Positions 16,694 to 25,452 are shown, counted from the stretch's first letter. The stretch: 32,727 bases of DNA from Bacteroidales bacterium (GCA_015709215.1 JACCQN010000040.1:1-32727); one strand, 5' to 3'. A program made the numbers and translations. Notes: generated from the letters alone by a model not told the origin.

Positions 16694-18955
16694 ATGAAAA
16701 AATTGTTTTGGCTGATTGCTATGGCTTTATTAGCCAACTTAGGAAAAGTGTATGCCGACGAAGGCATGTGGTTGCCCATGTTTGTTGAGCGACTGAATTA
16801 TACGGATATGCAAAAAGCCGGATTGCAGCTTACTGCCGAAGAAATTTACAGTGTAAACAATGCAAGCCTCAAGGATGCCATTGTTGGTTTGTCAACCAGT
16901 CCAACGCCTTCGGGTTTTTTCTGTACCGGAGAAATCGTTTCCGACAAGGGTTTGTTGTTTACCAATCACCACTGCGGCTATGATATCATTCAACAGCACA
17001 GCAGTTTGGAGCACGATTACCTTACCAATGGTTTTTGGGCTAAAAGTCTGGAGGAAGAACTTCCTAACGAAGAACTTACAGCTTCTTTTTTGATCCGCAT
17101 GGAGGATGTTACCGATAGCCTGATGGCCAATGTAACAGATGAAATGACTGATCAGGAACGCAGCGCTGCCATTCGTGAGGTAAGTAGCCGCATGAAAAAA
17201 ACAGCCTCGGAAGACGGAAAATATAATGTGGTTGTAAAGAGTTTCTTCGAAGGAAATGAGTACTATATGTTTGTTTATGAGGTGTATACCGACGTAAGAT
17301 TAGTTGGCGCTCCTCCTTCAGCCATCGGAAAATTTGGTGGTGATACCGACAATTGGATGTGGCCACGCCATACCGGCGATTTTGCGATTTTCAGAGTGTA
17401 CAGCGCACCAGATGGCAGCCCGGCAGATTATGCACCCGAAAACATCCCGCTAAAACCCAAACATCATCTTCCAATTAGCCTCGATGGCATTCAAAAAGAT
17501 GATTTTGCCATGATTTGGGGTTATCCGGGTAGCACTGATCGCTACTTGACTTCTTATGGAATCAACTTCCTGCTCGATGATCAGTATCCCTCCATTATTG
17601 AGATGTTTGGAAAAAAACTCGAAACCTGGAAGGAATTTATGGATGCAGACCAGCAAGTGAAAATTCAGTACGCTTCAAAATATGCTGTAACAGCCAATAC
17701 CTGGAAATACCTGATTGGACAAACCCGTGGATTAAAGCGCCTGGATGTGGCCGGACAGAAAGCTGAACTGGAAGAAGAATTTACAAATTGGGTGGCTGCT
17801 GATCCTGAGCGTCAGGAAAAATATGGCGAAGTGCTGCCAACACTCGAAACTGCTTATGCACAAATGAGCGAATCCATTGAGCCTTTTCTCTATACCAATT
17901 TTGCAGGTTTGGGTGGAGCTGAAATTGTAGGTTATGCCAATAATTTCAACGGTTTAGCCGAACTGCTAAAACCCATCGAGAAAAGTGAATTGCCGAAAGA
18001 CAAGGATATGGCTGCCAAGATGAAAGAAGATCGCAATGCAGAAGCACTAAAGGCAGCCGAAGCATTGAAAGAAGGCGTCGCTGAACATTTTAAAAATTAC
18101 TATGCTCCCGCTGATCAAAAAGTTTTGACCGAAATGCTATGGAAGTATTATCAGAATGTTCCTACAAACCTTCAGGTTCCGCTGGTATATCAGATGTTCA
18201 ACAAATACAAAGGCAGTTTTGAAAGCTATGCAGCAGATCTTTTCAATAATTCCATTTTTGCTAGTGAAACTAAGGTCATGGCATTTTTGAATGATCCTGA
18301 TTTGCGTACCCTTGAAAAAGATCCGGCACTCGAACTTGCCAGCGCTTTTATGGGCAAAATGATGGAGGTTTCGGGTGGTTTTCAGGCCGGACAGGCTGCT
18401 TTGTCGGGTGCTGAGAGATTATTTATGGCCGGTCTCCGCGAAATGCAATCCGACAAGGTTTTCTATCCAAATGCCAACTCTACCATGCGCATGACTTATG
18501 GTAGTGTGCAGGATTATCAGGCTGCTGATGCTATCCAATATAATTATGTAACTACTTCAGCAGGAATTCTGGAAAAGGAAGATCCTAATAATGATGAGTT
18601 TATTGTTCCGGATTACCTCAAAACGCTGATCGAAACGCGTGATTTTGGGCCTTATAGCGAAGACGGCGAGTTAATTATTTGTTTCCTGAGCACCAATGAT
18701 ATCACTGGTGGAAATTCCGGAAGTCCGGTAATCAATGGAAAAGGCGAGCTCATCGGAATCGCTTTCGATGGCAACTGGGAGGCTATGAGTGGCGATATCG
18801 CCTTTGAACCTGCCCTACAGCGTACGATCAATGTTGACATACGTTATGTGCTGTTTATTATCGATAAATATGCCGGAGCAACAAATTTGATTGATGAACT
18901 AACAATTCGTAAAGCTGAACCTCAACCGATTCGCACAGAAACAGTTGATTTATAA
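16694..18955 (+). CDS. S46-family serine dipeptidyl-peptidase, DPP7-like
   Basis: 753 residues with a signal peptide (about 1-21). S46 enzymes have a chymotrypsin-like fold split by a helical domain and release dipeptides from the N-terminus of oligopeptides in the periplasm. The predicted triad is His93 (TNHHCGYD), Asp229 (WPRHTGDFAIF) and Ser675 (GGNSGSPV). Gly693 (AFDGNWEAMSGD) lies 18 residues after the serine, where P. gingivalis DPP7 has Gly and DPP11 has Arg (Ser655 to Arg673). Gly predicts a preference for hydrophobic P1 residues rather than Asp/Glu. The helical region (about 280-590) has the usual length. With the preceding M49 gene it forms a small exopeptidase cluster. A strong terminator follows the stop. 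Confidence 0.95.
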   Translation: MKKLFWLIAMALLANLGKVYADEGMWLPMFVERLNYTDMQKAGLQLTAEEIYSVNNASLKDAIVGLSTSPTPSGFFCTGEIVSDKGLLFTNHHCGYDIIQQHSSLEHDYLTNGFWAKSLEEELPNEELTASFLIRMEDVTDSLMANVTDEMTDQERSAAIREVSSRMKKTASEDGKYNVVVKSFFEGNEYYMFVYEVYTDVRLVGAPPSAIGKFGGDTDNWMWPRHTGDFAIFRVYSAPDGSPADYAPENIPLKPKHHLPISLDGIQKDDFAMIWGYPGSTDRYLTSYGINFLLDDQYPSIIEMFGKKLETWKEFMDADQQVKIQYASKYAVTANTWKYLIGQTRGLKRLDVAGQKAELEEEFTNWVAADPERQEKYGEVLPTLETAYAQMSESIEPFLYTNFAGLGGAEIVGYANNFNGLAELLKPIEKSELPKDKDMAAKMKEDRNAEALKAAEALKEGVAEHFKNYYAPADQKVLTEMLWKYYQNVPTNLQVPLVYQMFNKYKGSFESYAADLFNNSIFASETKVMAFLNDPDLRTLEKDPALELASAFMGKMMEVSGGFQAGQAALSGAERLFMAGLREMQSDKVFYPNANSTMRMTYGSVQDYQAADAIQYNYVTTSAGILEKEDPNNDEFIVPDYLKTLIETRDFGPYSEDGELIICFLSTNDITGGNSGSPVINGKGELIGIAFDGNWEAMSGDIAFEPALQRTINVDIRYVLFIIDKYAGATNLIDELTIRKAEPQPIRTETVDL

Positions 18956-18980
18956 ATAGATGACAGCTTGATACAAAAAA

Positions 18981-19008
18981 AGGAGCAGCTTTGGTTGCTC
19001 CTTTTTTT
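18981..19008 (+). terminator. Intrinsic terminator of the S46 peptidase gene
   Basis: A 7-bp stem AGGAGCA/TGCTCCT (18981-18987 with 18996-19002) with an 8-nt loop and a seven-T tail on the plus strand. It begins 25 bp after the stop. Confidence 0.85.
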
Positions 19009-19011
19009 ATG

Positions 19012-19047
19012 CCTAAAAAAAACAGGAGCTAACCCAACTCCTGTTTT
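19012..19047. terminator. Bidirectional hairpin, probable terminator facing leftward transcripts
   Basis: A perfect 10-bp stem (19019-19028 with 19038-19047, 9-nt loop). Read on the minus strand the stem ends in eight T, so it can stop transcription from the small membrane gene at 19176-19382; on the plus strand it backs up the preceding terminator. Confidence 0.75.
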
Positions 19048-19175
19048 CTCCTTTTTACGGGATAACCAAACAACCCTTGCCAAATGAGGTTATTAAGAAT
19101 CGGCAACCAAAATAGCTGTTGAGCATATGAATGAAATTGCCTTTAGCATAACCTGCAGGGTGAACAAAAGAGACC

Positions 19176-19382
19176 TTAGCTGGTTGGCTTATTCTCTGGT
19201 TTACTATGAACGCAATTGCAAATCATGCAAAGCGTAAAACTTAATGCAGCCAGGCACATCAGTATCATTGAAACAACGCATACATTGATGTCGACCAGCA
19301 ACCAACCTGATATCATAACGATAATGCTCAGCAAAACAGATACTAATCCGACTTGAGAGGCTATTTTAGCAAACTTACACAT
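19176..19382 (-). CDS. Small Cys-rich two-TM membrane protein, 68 aa
   Basis: 68 residues from the ATG at 19382; the frame is open 72 nt further, but a perfect -7 box (19400-19407) lies inside that extension. Two hydrophobic helices (about 9-29 and 33-54) are joined by a very short turn (DINV). Six cysteines are spread over the second helix and both ends (including CMICNC), and the tail is short and charged (HSKPENKPTS). I recognise no family. It is divergent from the Crp/Fnr regulator, and both lie next to a palindromic operator candidate, so it may be under that regulator's control. Confidence 0.6.
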   Translation of the reverse strand: MCKFAKIASQVGLVSVLLSIIVMISGWLLVDINVCVVSMILMCLAALSFTLCMICNCVHSKPENKPTS

Positions 19383-19399
19383 AATCAATAATTTTAATA

Positions 19400-19407
19400 C
19401 AAATTTA
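19400..19407 (-). promoter_or_regulatory. -7 promoter box for the small Cys-rich membrane gene
   Basis: TAAATTTG on the minus strand, exact TAnnTTTG, 18 nt before the ATG at 19382. A TTTG at 19431-19434 (minus) lies 23 nt further upstream, slightly longer than the usual -33/-7 spacing. Confidence 0.55.
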
Positions 19408-19462
19408 CGGAGACATTGGGAGTTTGATACCAAAGGCGGTGTGATAAGCCACACTAAAAAAC

Positions 19463-19478
19463 TATGATCTATATCACA
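19463..19478. promoter_or_regulatory. Fnr/Crp-like palindrome, candidate operator
   Basis: The core TGAT-CTAT-ATCA (19465-19476) equals the inner part of the Fnr box TTGAT-N4-ATCAA; read another way, TATGA-N6-TCACA is one base off the Crp half-site pattern. It lies 15 bp before the Crp/Fnr-family ATG and 81 bp from the divergent small gene, so autoregulation is a natural guess. No binding evidence exists here. Confidence 0.5.
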
Positions 19479-19492
19479 TTTATAGTATCTTT

Positions 19493-20209
19493 ATGCCGGA
19501 AACTAAAACCGCTTTTGAAATGGATTTGCCCGGTCAGGTAAATTGTGAAACTTGTACTATTCGTTCGTGTGCTGTGGAAGTGCTTGATCAGCAAGAGTTG
19601 GATATCCTCAAGACCAACTGTGCAGGTGCAGTATTCGACAGAAACGAACGTATTTTTCAACAGGGATCCTTGAGTTCCAATATTGCGTACGTAAAAACAG
19701 GTCTGGTGAAGATTCATAAAAATGGCCCTTCGAAGGATCAAATTCTGAAACTGGTGAAACCTCCTCGTTTTATTGGCATTCCAACAGTGTTGGGCGATAA
19801 GGTAAATCATTATTCAGCTACTGCACTTATGCCAACCACGGTTTGTTTTATCGTTACCAGTACTTTCAAAACACTGATTATGCGCAATGGTAAATTTGCC
19901 AATGAGGTGATCAACAGTATTTGTCAGGACGAACTTACCTTTTACGATCGATCAATCAATCAGATGCAGAAACAAATTCATGGCCGTTTGGCTGATGCGC
20001 TGCTGTTTCTAGCCGATGAAATATTTTTTTCAGATACTTTTGATCTGCCGCTTTCGCACAGCGATCTGGGCGACTATATCCATGCCACCCGCGAGAGCGT
20101 TACCCGGGCTCTCAGTCGTTTTAAAGCTGATGGACTGATTCAGGTGAAGGGTCACAGAATTAGCCTCATCGGGAAGGATATGCTTCTTAAAATCAGTAAA
20201 CTGGGCTAA
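19493..20209 (+). CDS. Crp/Fnr family transcriptional regulator with N-terminal cysteines
   Basis: 238 residues. A cyclic-nucleotide-binding-like beta-barrel covers about 33-145 (GSLSSNIAYVKTGLVKI, then FIGIPTVLGDK), followed by a long dimer helix and a winged helix-turn-helix (about 170-235; LPLSHSDLGDYIHATRESV). The recognition helix carries E-S-V-T-R, close to the E--SR of Fnr. Near the N-terminus are Cys18, Cys21 and Cys26 (CETCTIRSC), spaced much like the Fe-S cysteines of Fnr, plus Cys43, so oxygen or redox sensing is possible. The cAMP-contact arginine pattern of Crp is not evident. An in-frame ATG at 19520 is an alternative start, because a TATCTTTA -7-like sequence overlaps the first ATG. 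Confidence 0.93.
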   Translation: MPETKTAFEMDLPGQVNCETCTIRSCAVEVLDQQELDILKTNCAGAVFDRNERIFQQGSLSSNIAYVKTGLVKIHKNGPSKDQILKLVKPPRFIGIPTVLGDKVNHYSATALMPTTVCFIVTSTFKTLIMRNGKFANEVINSICQDELTFYDRSINQMQKQIHGRLADALLFLADEIFFSDTFDLPLSHSDLGDYIHATRESVTRALSRFKADGLIQVKGHRISLIGKDMLLKISKLG

Positions 20210-20256
20210 GATTGCAGCTAAAAATTCAAATCCAAAGGCTTAGTCATGTAAATCAT

Positions 20257-20264
20257 TAATTTTG
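20257..20264 (+). promoter_or_regulatory. -7 promoter box for the OstA-like gene
   Basis: TAATTTTG, exact TAnnTTTG, 16 nt before the ATG at 20281. It implies transcription separate from the preceding regulator gene. Confidence 0.55.
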
Positions 20265-20280
20265 CAGCTCATCACTGTTT

Positions 20281-21807
20281 ATGAAACACTATTTGTTTTG
20301 GATTCTTGTCAGCTTGCTTTTTCAAGCCTCTGGATTGATGGCGCAGAAAACCCTGATCCATATCGAAAGAGCTAAAATTGCTAATTATGATGTCCGTCTT
20401 GGTAAAGATGTACAACGACTGGTTGGTGATGTAATCCTCCGACAGGACTCAACGCTTTTTTACTGCGATAGCGCTTACCTCAACGAAAAAACCCGAAATT
20501 TCGATGCTTTCGGGCAGGTGTACATCAATGTGAATGACAGCATGGATATCTATTCCGACCGGCTGATTTATAATGGTGATACCCGTATTGCTGAGCTTTT
20601 CGATAATGTGAAACTGATTGATGACTCAACCGTACTCGAAACCCAATATCTTCTTTACAATAGGATGACGAAACTTGCTACCTATCCAAACAATGGAAAA
20701 ATCACTCAGGGCGATAAGGTACTCACAAGTGTAAAAGGCTATTACCAGTCGGATATCAAAGAGTTTTATTTCCGTAAGGATGTGGTTTTAATTACGCCGG
20801 ATTATGAAATCTATTCAGATACTTTGGTATACAATTCGATTTCGGAAATAGCCTGGTTTTATGGGCCTACTGTGATTCGCAGCGACGAAAACACCTTGTA
20901 TGGCGGCTATGGCTGGTACAATACCCGAACTGATCAATCGTATCTGACCAAAAGACCCAGCATTTTCACCATGGAACAGATGGTGTATGCCGATACTATG
21001 TTCTATAACCGTAACACAGGCTTTGGCCGGGCCGGCGGAAGGGTAGAGGTGGTTGACACCAATTATCAGGTAATTGTAAAAGGTGCTTTCGGTCAATTTT
21101 GGGAACTGGAAGGAAAATCCTATGTTACTGATAGTGCCGTTGCTGTATTATACGACACCGAAGATTCACTGTTTATGCATGCTGATACCCTCTTTTTGTA
21201 TTTTGATGAGGATCGTGAAGCTAAGAAAATGGAAGCTTTTTATGGGGTGCGGTTTTTTAGAACCGATTTGCAGGGCACCTGCGACAGCTTGTCGTACCTC
21301 CTCTCCGACTCAACCATTAGGATGTATCAGGATCCTGTTTTATGGTCGGAAGAAAACCAGTTATCGGCTGACTCCATCCACATTATGATGACAAACAAAG
21401 CCCTTGATAGTTTGGTGATGTATAATAATGCTTTTATCGTCTCGCGCGATACCATTCGTGGCTACAACCAGATCAAAGGCAAGGATATGATTGGTTATTT
21501 TGAAGCGAACGAACTGGACAGGATTGCCGTTGAAGGCAATGCCCAAACAGTATATTGGGTGCGCGAAGAAGATAAATCGCTTATCGGAATTAACCTGGCT
21601 AAAGCAAGCAGGATGCTGATCAAATTGCTCGAAAGCCAAATTACGGAGATTGTTTATCGCTCAAGTCCCAACGAAGTGATGTATCCGGAAAAAGATTTGC
21701 CGCCAGGCGATGAAAAGCTGAGGGGCTTCAGGTGGCTGGAGGAACGTCGTCCGAAAGATAAATTGGACATTTTCAGGAAGATGGAAGTTATAGCAGAAGA
21801 AGATTAG
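20281..21807 (+). CDS. OstA/LptA-like periplasmic LPS-transport protein
   Basis: 508 residues with a signal peptide (about 1-21, ending GLMAQ). The body is built of repeated short beta-strands in the OstA/LptA beta-jellyroll manner: LVGDVILRQDSTLFYCDSAYLNE near 55-78, then FDAFGQVYINVNDSMDIYSD, and further DTLVYN- and ADTMFYN-type repeats. LptA-type proteins bridge the periplasm and carry LPS from the inner membrane to LptD. In Bacteroidota a long OstA-like protein of this kind is common. The LptD gene lies about 5 kb downstream. It has its own promoter box and no co-transcribed partner. I leave the symbol empty because orthology to E. coli LptA is not certain. Confidence 0.85.
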   Translation: MKHYLFWILVSLLFQASGLMAQKTLIHIERAKIANYDVRLGKDVQRLVGDVILRQDSTLFYCDSAYLNEKTRNFDAFGQVYINVNDSMDIYSDRLIYNGDTRIAELFDNVKLIDDSTVLETQYLLYNRMTKLATYPNNGKITQGDKVLTSVKGYYQSDIKEFYFRKDVVLITPDYEIYSDTLVYNSISEIAWFYGPTVIRSDENTLYGGYGWYNTRTDQSYLTKRPSIFTMEQMVYADTMFYNRNTGFGRAGGRVEVVDTNYQVIVKGAFGQFWELEGKSYVTDSAVAVLYDTEDSLFMHADTLFLYFDEDREAKKMEAFYGVRFFRTDLQGTCDSLSYLLSDSTIRMYQDPVLWSEENQLSADSIHIMMTNKALDSLVMYNNAFIVSRDTIRGYNQIKGKDMIGYFEANELDRIAVEGNAQTVYWVREEDKSLIGINLAKASRMLIKLLESQITEIVYRSSPNEVMYPEKDLPPGDEKLRGFRWLEERRPKDKLDIFRKMEVIAEED

Positions 21808-21901
21808 GCATAAGATCGTAACTTCAAGACTCACAAAGTTTTTACGAAGGATTCAATAAGTCTATAGAAATTAAGTCAAGCCTTACTGGTGGCTCTGAGT
21901 T

Positions 21902-23398
21902 TTATTTGTCGGCGGGAGTAAGTTTTAAAATTGCCACGCCTTTCAGATCTTCGGCATTTTCAAGCTTACCATTGTCATTGATAAAAATTTGGTATCCATC
22001 TTTTTTTAATTGTTTTATCGTTTCATTGGAAGGAATTCCTGAATACGCCGTCAAATCAGTATAAAACATTGCTTCAATTGGATTTTCATAATTGAATAAA
22101 ACACCATTTTGAATATTTTCCTTATGCAATGCTTTAAGATCTGATACCCATTGAGGATTTCTATCCCTTTTTTCAAAAGGCTTCATTCTTTCTATTCCAT
22201 ACCTGATCGGTAAAACAATAAACAAGACTGTTATCAAATTATAGAGCCATTTTGGCTTGTGTGTAAGTTTGTAGGTTAGCAATTCAAAAAAGAATGCGGA
22301 GGTAACAATAAACAATGCCGGAGCTGTAAAAAGAAGGTAAGCCTGCATCTTTGTTTTGGCAAACGAAAAAATTATTAAGGGCACCAAAAACCAAATCAAA
22401 AGCGCTAATTGTTTGAGATTTCCCGGACTTTTGAAAATTTTCCAGAAAAACCAAATTAGTGGCAGGTAGAGGAGATCTCCGAAATTAATTCTAATGCGAT
22501 CAATAAAATAAAAAGCTGATCCATAGCGCTCTTCAATTACTTCGGTAAAATGTCTGAGGTTAAAGCTTGATTCATAAGCTGCCTCTAGTGGAAATTCTTT
22601 AAAGATATAGAGCTGCCAGGGAAGCGCAACAACCACAATCATAAAAATAATCCAGGCAAAATGTTTAATGATTGTTTTGATTTGGAATGAGTTACTATCT
22701 ACCACCAGAAACAACCAAATGGGAAGGACTATTAAACCTGTAAGCCACTTCGAAAGCACCGCTGCGCCTATACTTGCTCCAATAAGCAGCGAAAAAAGAA
22801 AGCTTCTGCGTTTAAGAAATTGGGTTGTAAGAAAAACTGCCAAAAGAATAAAAAACATAAATGTGATATCGATGTGATCCGTTGCAACCCTGCCGGCGGT
22901 TAATTCGATAATAAGACCATTTACTGAGAATAGAAATGCAGCAAACAGCCCAACCTTGTGATCAAAAAAATAAGTTCCAATTTTAAATGTAAGCACTATT
23001 CCAATCGACGACAAAAGGATGGAAGGCAACCTCACTGCAATTTCATTCACACCAAAAATCTTGATGCTGCCGGCCATAAGCCATAAAGGAATTGGCTGTT
23101 TGTGCAGCCAGATATGATTCCCAACCCACATTTTGTAGTCATACGGTAAAAGCGGCTTGTTATAAAGTGTGGGATAAAAAGGATTTTTGCTAAGGTTTTT
23201 GGCAACAAGTGCGTGATAGCGTTCATCCCAAATATGAAGGAAGAAATCTGTGGCTGTATAGCAATAAAGCAAGAAACCGCTTAGCACAATTAAAAATAAA
23301 GCAATATCAAATTTGTCCTTCTTATAGTATTTCCAGGCGTAGAAATACGTTAAAGTGCAAAGTGCGATTGTAATTATCCCAAAAATGATGTTTTCCAT
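21902..23398 (-). CDS. GT39/ArnT-type membrane glycosyltransferase
   Basis: 498 residues with about ten to twelve hydrophobic segments (first at 1-20, last around 385-400), then a soluble C-terminal domain (about 410-498). The first periplasmic loop carries the acidic pair in IWDERYHALVAKNL (Asp58, Glu59), as expected for GT-C transferases such as ArnT and the Pmt proteins, where these residues act in catalysis. LHKQPIPLWLMAGSIKIFG and EIAVRLPSIL are also typical. Such enzymes move a sugar from a polyprenyl-phosphate donor to lipid A, a protein or another lipid outside the inner membrane. Which acceptor is used here cannot be decided. It is convergent with the OstA-like gene. Confidence 0.9.
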   Translation of the reverse strand: MENIIFGIITIALCTLTYFYAWKYYKKDKFDIALFLIVLSGFLLYCYTATDFFLHIWDERYHALVAKNLSKNPFYPTLYNKPLLPYDYKMWVGNHIWLHKQPIPLWLMAGSIKIFGVNEIAVRLPSILLSSIGIVLTFKIGTYFFDHKVGLFAAFLFSVNGLIIELTAGRVATDHIDITFMFFILLAVFLTTQFLKRRSFLFSLLIGASIGAAVLSKWLTGLIVLPIWLFLVVDSNSFQIKTIIKHFAWIIFMIVVVALPWQLYIFKEFPLEAAYESSFNLRHFTEVIEERYGSAFYFIDRIRINFGDLLYLPLIWFFWKIFKSPGNLKQLALLIWFLVPLIIFSFAKTKMQAYLLFTAPALFIVTSAFFFELLTYKLTHKPKWLYNLITVLFIVLPIRYGIERMKPFEKRDRNPQWVSDLKALHKENIQNGVLFNYENPIEAMFYTDLTAYSGIPSNETIKQLKKDGYQIFINDNGKLENAEDLKGVAILKLTPADK

Positions 23399-23692
23399 TC
23401 TTACTTAGAAACTAACTTTAGATTCATCTTGCTGATTCAAAAAGGCTTTTTAAAACGGTAAGCTGAATTAAAGCAACTTTTACTTTCATTCTTTTGTGAG
23501 GCTAAAATAGGCAATAATAATACGTTCTTGAAAAGAATACGACAGAATTTGGACTTACAGGCTTGCAACAACAAATCGGAATCCATTTTTTAAATATGCA
23601 CTATTCAACAGTTCAAGATGAAATCAGCCAATACTGGTGCAAATTGTTTTGACATCACCAAAGAAAAGATGATAAGACTCAAAATAATTACT
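23399..23692. other. Intergenic stretch without a gene
   Basis: About 290 bases between the divergently transcribed glycosyltransferase and higBA. Very AT-rich; no reading frame, RNA fold or repeat was recognised. Confidence 0.5.
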
Positions 23693-23712
23693 TACCTTTG
23701 GCGTTAGTAACG
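23693..23712 (+). promoter_or_regulatory. higBA -7 box followed by an 11-bp palindrome
   Basis: TACCTTTG (23693-23700) is an exact -7 match. CGTTA-G-TAACG (23702-23712) follows at the expected transcription start and is a good candidate operator for autorepression by HigA, as is usual for such pairs. Confidence 0.55.
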
Positions 23713-23724
23713 TTTTTAGATACT

Positions 23725-24009
23725 ATGATAATTTGGTTTGGGTCAAAAGAAACCGAAAATATTTGGAATGGAGTAAGGCTGAAAAAAATCCCTCTTGAGA
23801 TCCAGAAAATTGGAAGAAGGAAGTTGAGAATGTTAAATAACTCACAGCACTTGCTTGACTTAAAAATTCCTCCTTCAAACAGGCTTGAGAAATTGACAGG
23901 AAAGCTAAACGAATATCATAGTATCCGAATCAATGATCAGTGGAGAATTGTATTCATTTGGAAAAACAATAACTCTCATGAAGTAACAATTTTAGATTAC
24001 CATAAATAG
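23725..24009 (+). CDS. higB: HigB-type toxin (RelE/ParE superfamily)
   Basis: 94 residues from the ATG at 23725, which gives the family-typical start MIIWFGSKETENIWNGVR; a TTG 27 nt upstream is less likely because it overlaps the -7 box. HigB toxins are ribosome-dependent mRNA endonucleases. Hallmarks are KKIPLEIQKIGRRKLRMLN (about 20-38), DLKIPPSNRLEKLTGK (about 45-60) and the C-terminal EYHSIRINDQWRIVFIW (about 62-79) plus VTILDYHK. The antitoxin gene follows after 8 bp. Toxin-first order is normal for higBA. No sign of truncation. Confidence 0.95.
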   Translation: MIIWFGSKETENIWNGVRLKKIPLEIQKIGRRKLRMLNNSQHLLDLKIPPSNRLEKLTGKLNEYHSIRINDQWRIVFIWKNNNSHEVTILDYHK

Positions 24010-24017
24010 CTATCAAT

Positions 24018-24329
24018 ATGGAAAGGCTCGAAAATATTCATCCCGGGGAAATCCTTCTGGAAGAATTCCTAAGGCCATTAGGAATTTCCGCTTATAAACT
24101 TTCAAAGGAAATTGGCATTCCCCAAACAAGGCTCTCTCAAATAATTAAAGGTAACAGAAGAATAACAGCTGATACGGCATTGAGACTTAGCGCGTATTTT
24201 GGCAATTCTGCTAAATTCTGGCTTGGACTACAGGACGATTATGATATTGAAGATGAAAAAAACAGAAAATTTGAAATACTTGCTAAAATCAGGAATTTGA
24301 GAAAAGATGTCTTACTACAACAAGACTAA
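24018..24329 (+). CDS. higA: HigA-type antitoxin, XRE family
   Basis: 103 residues. The helix-turn-helix domain covers about 8-80: HPGEILLEEFLRPLGISAYK, then LSKEIGIPQTRLSQIIKGNR (recognition helix region), ITADTALRLSAYFGNSAKFW and LGLQDDYDIE, the standard HigA pattern. It neutralises HigB by direct binding and represses the operon. The last 20 residues are charged and may help bind the toxin. It starts 8 bp after higB. No promoter was seen between the genes. Confidence 0.95.
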   Translation: MERLENIHPGEILLEEFLRPLGISAYKLSKEIGIPQTRLSQIIKGNRRITADTALRLSAYFGNSAKFWLGLQDDYDIEDEKNRKFEILAKIRNLRKDVLLQQD

Positions 24330-24453
24330 GCCATACAGCCTGTAGGTTTACATTAAATTACTACTTCCCAATTTTACTGTCTCTCCGCTTGACCAGGAAG
24401 GATTGACGAGCTGTAATGTTCACATATAAAGTTATTTACAAACCATTCATTAA

Positions 24454-25401
24454 TTAAAACAAACTAAACTTAACGTAACGCTTAGGATTCGCTTTGATGT
24501 CTTCGAGCAGTTTATTGAGGGCATCAGCTGAATGCTGTAGTTCGAGGTACAGGGAATCGTCCTGCATCAATTTACCCATAGTGCCTTGTCCCTGATTGAT
24601 TCCTGCAACAAGCATATTGATTTCCGCCAAAGCGGCTTGAGCTTCGCGCATGCTTCCGGCCACATCGGCTACAGCCAGCGAATCGCTGAAAGTAGCAACA
24701 TTGCCGATGATACGGTCGATCTCTTTAGTATTTTCTTCAAGATTTTGGGTAATCATATCCACATTGTAAAGGATGGCAGCAATTCTGTTGCGTTCGTCCA
24801 CCACCATCGAGTCGATATTAGCTGTTGTATTTTCAAGGTTTTTAATGGTGTTACTAATGTTCTGCAAACTGTTCATGATATTTTCTTTAGCATTTTCGTT
24901 GAGTATGGTTTGCAGTACTATTACAACTGAATCTATCGATGAAAGGAGTCCTTCGGCTTTATTTTTTAAAGGGGCAACCTGTGCATTCACTTCTTCCATA
25001 AGGCTGGCTTCAATAGAACTCATAAGGGTGTCGCCGCTTTCCAGCTTTTCGAATGCATTACCCAGCTGAAGGTCAACAGCTTTCGACCCCATTAGGTCGG
25101 AGCTAAAGATACGCGCAACAGAGTTGACCGGAATCGGAAAATCAGTGTTGATTGCTAATTCCACAATGATATTGCCGTTGAGGGCAGGGTCGAAGTATAA
25201 GTTGCTTACCTGCCCAACCCGTAAACCGTTAATAACAACAGGATTAGCCTTTACAAGGCCGTTTACCTGAGCATAGCGGGCATAAAAAATCCGTTCTTTA
25301 TTGAATACATCTTTTCCTTTGAGGAAATTAAAGCCCCACACAAACAGCAAGAGGGCTGCGATAAACGATAAGGCAACTAAGTATGGTCGTTTTGCTTTCA
25401 C
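24454..25401 (-). CDS. MlaD-type MCE family lipid-transport protein
   Basis: 315 residues: one N-terminal membrane helix (about 7-25), then the MCE domain (about 37-115, with YARYAQVNGLVKANPVVING and GLRVGQVSNLYF), then a long helical region (about 120-300) rich in N, E, D and I that should form a coiled needle. MCE proteins form hexameric rings that shuttle phospholipids between inner and outer membranes. Partner genes for an ABC permease and ATPase (mlaE, mlaF) are not in this window. It lies 84 bp behind the amidase gene on the same strand but has its own -7 box. Confidence 0.93.
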   Translation of the reverse strand: MKAKRPYLVALSFIAALLLFVWGFNFLKGKDVFNKERIFYARYAQVNGLVKANPVVINGLRVGQVSNLYFDPALNGNIIVELAINTDFPIPVNSVARIFSSDLMGSKAVDLQLGNAFEKLESGDTLMSSIEASLMEEVNAQVAPLKNKAEGLLSSIDSVVIVLQTILNENAKENIMNSLQNISNTIKNLENTTANIDSMVVDERNRIAAILYNVDMITQNLEENTKEIDRIIGNVATFSDSLAVADVAGSMREAQAALAEINMLVAGINQGQGTMGKLMQDDSLYLELQHSADALNKLLEDIKANPKRYVKFSLF

Positions 25402-25444
25402 TTTAAGCTGAGTTTTAGGGATTAATTCTTTGGCTAACGTTTAA

Positions 25445-25452
25445 CAAAGATA
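25445..25452 (-). promoter_or_regulatory. -7 promoter box for the MCE gene
   Basis: TATCTTTG on the minus strand, exact TAnnTTTG, about 44 nt upstream of the MCE ATG. Confidence 0.55.

Noticed and set aside
24330-24453. Possible terminator or RNA between higA and the MCE gene
   Set aside because: No stable stem with a T-run was found on either strand.
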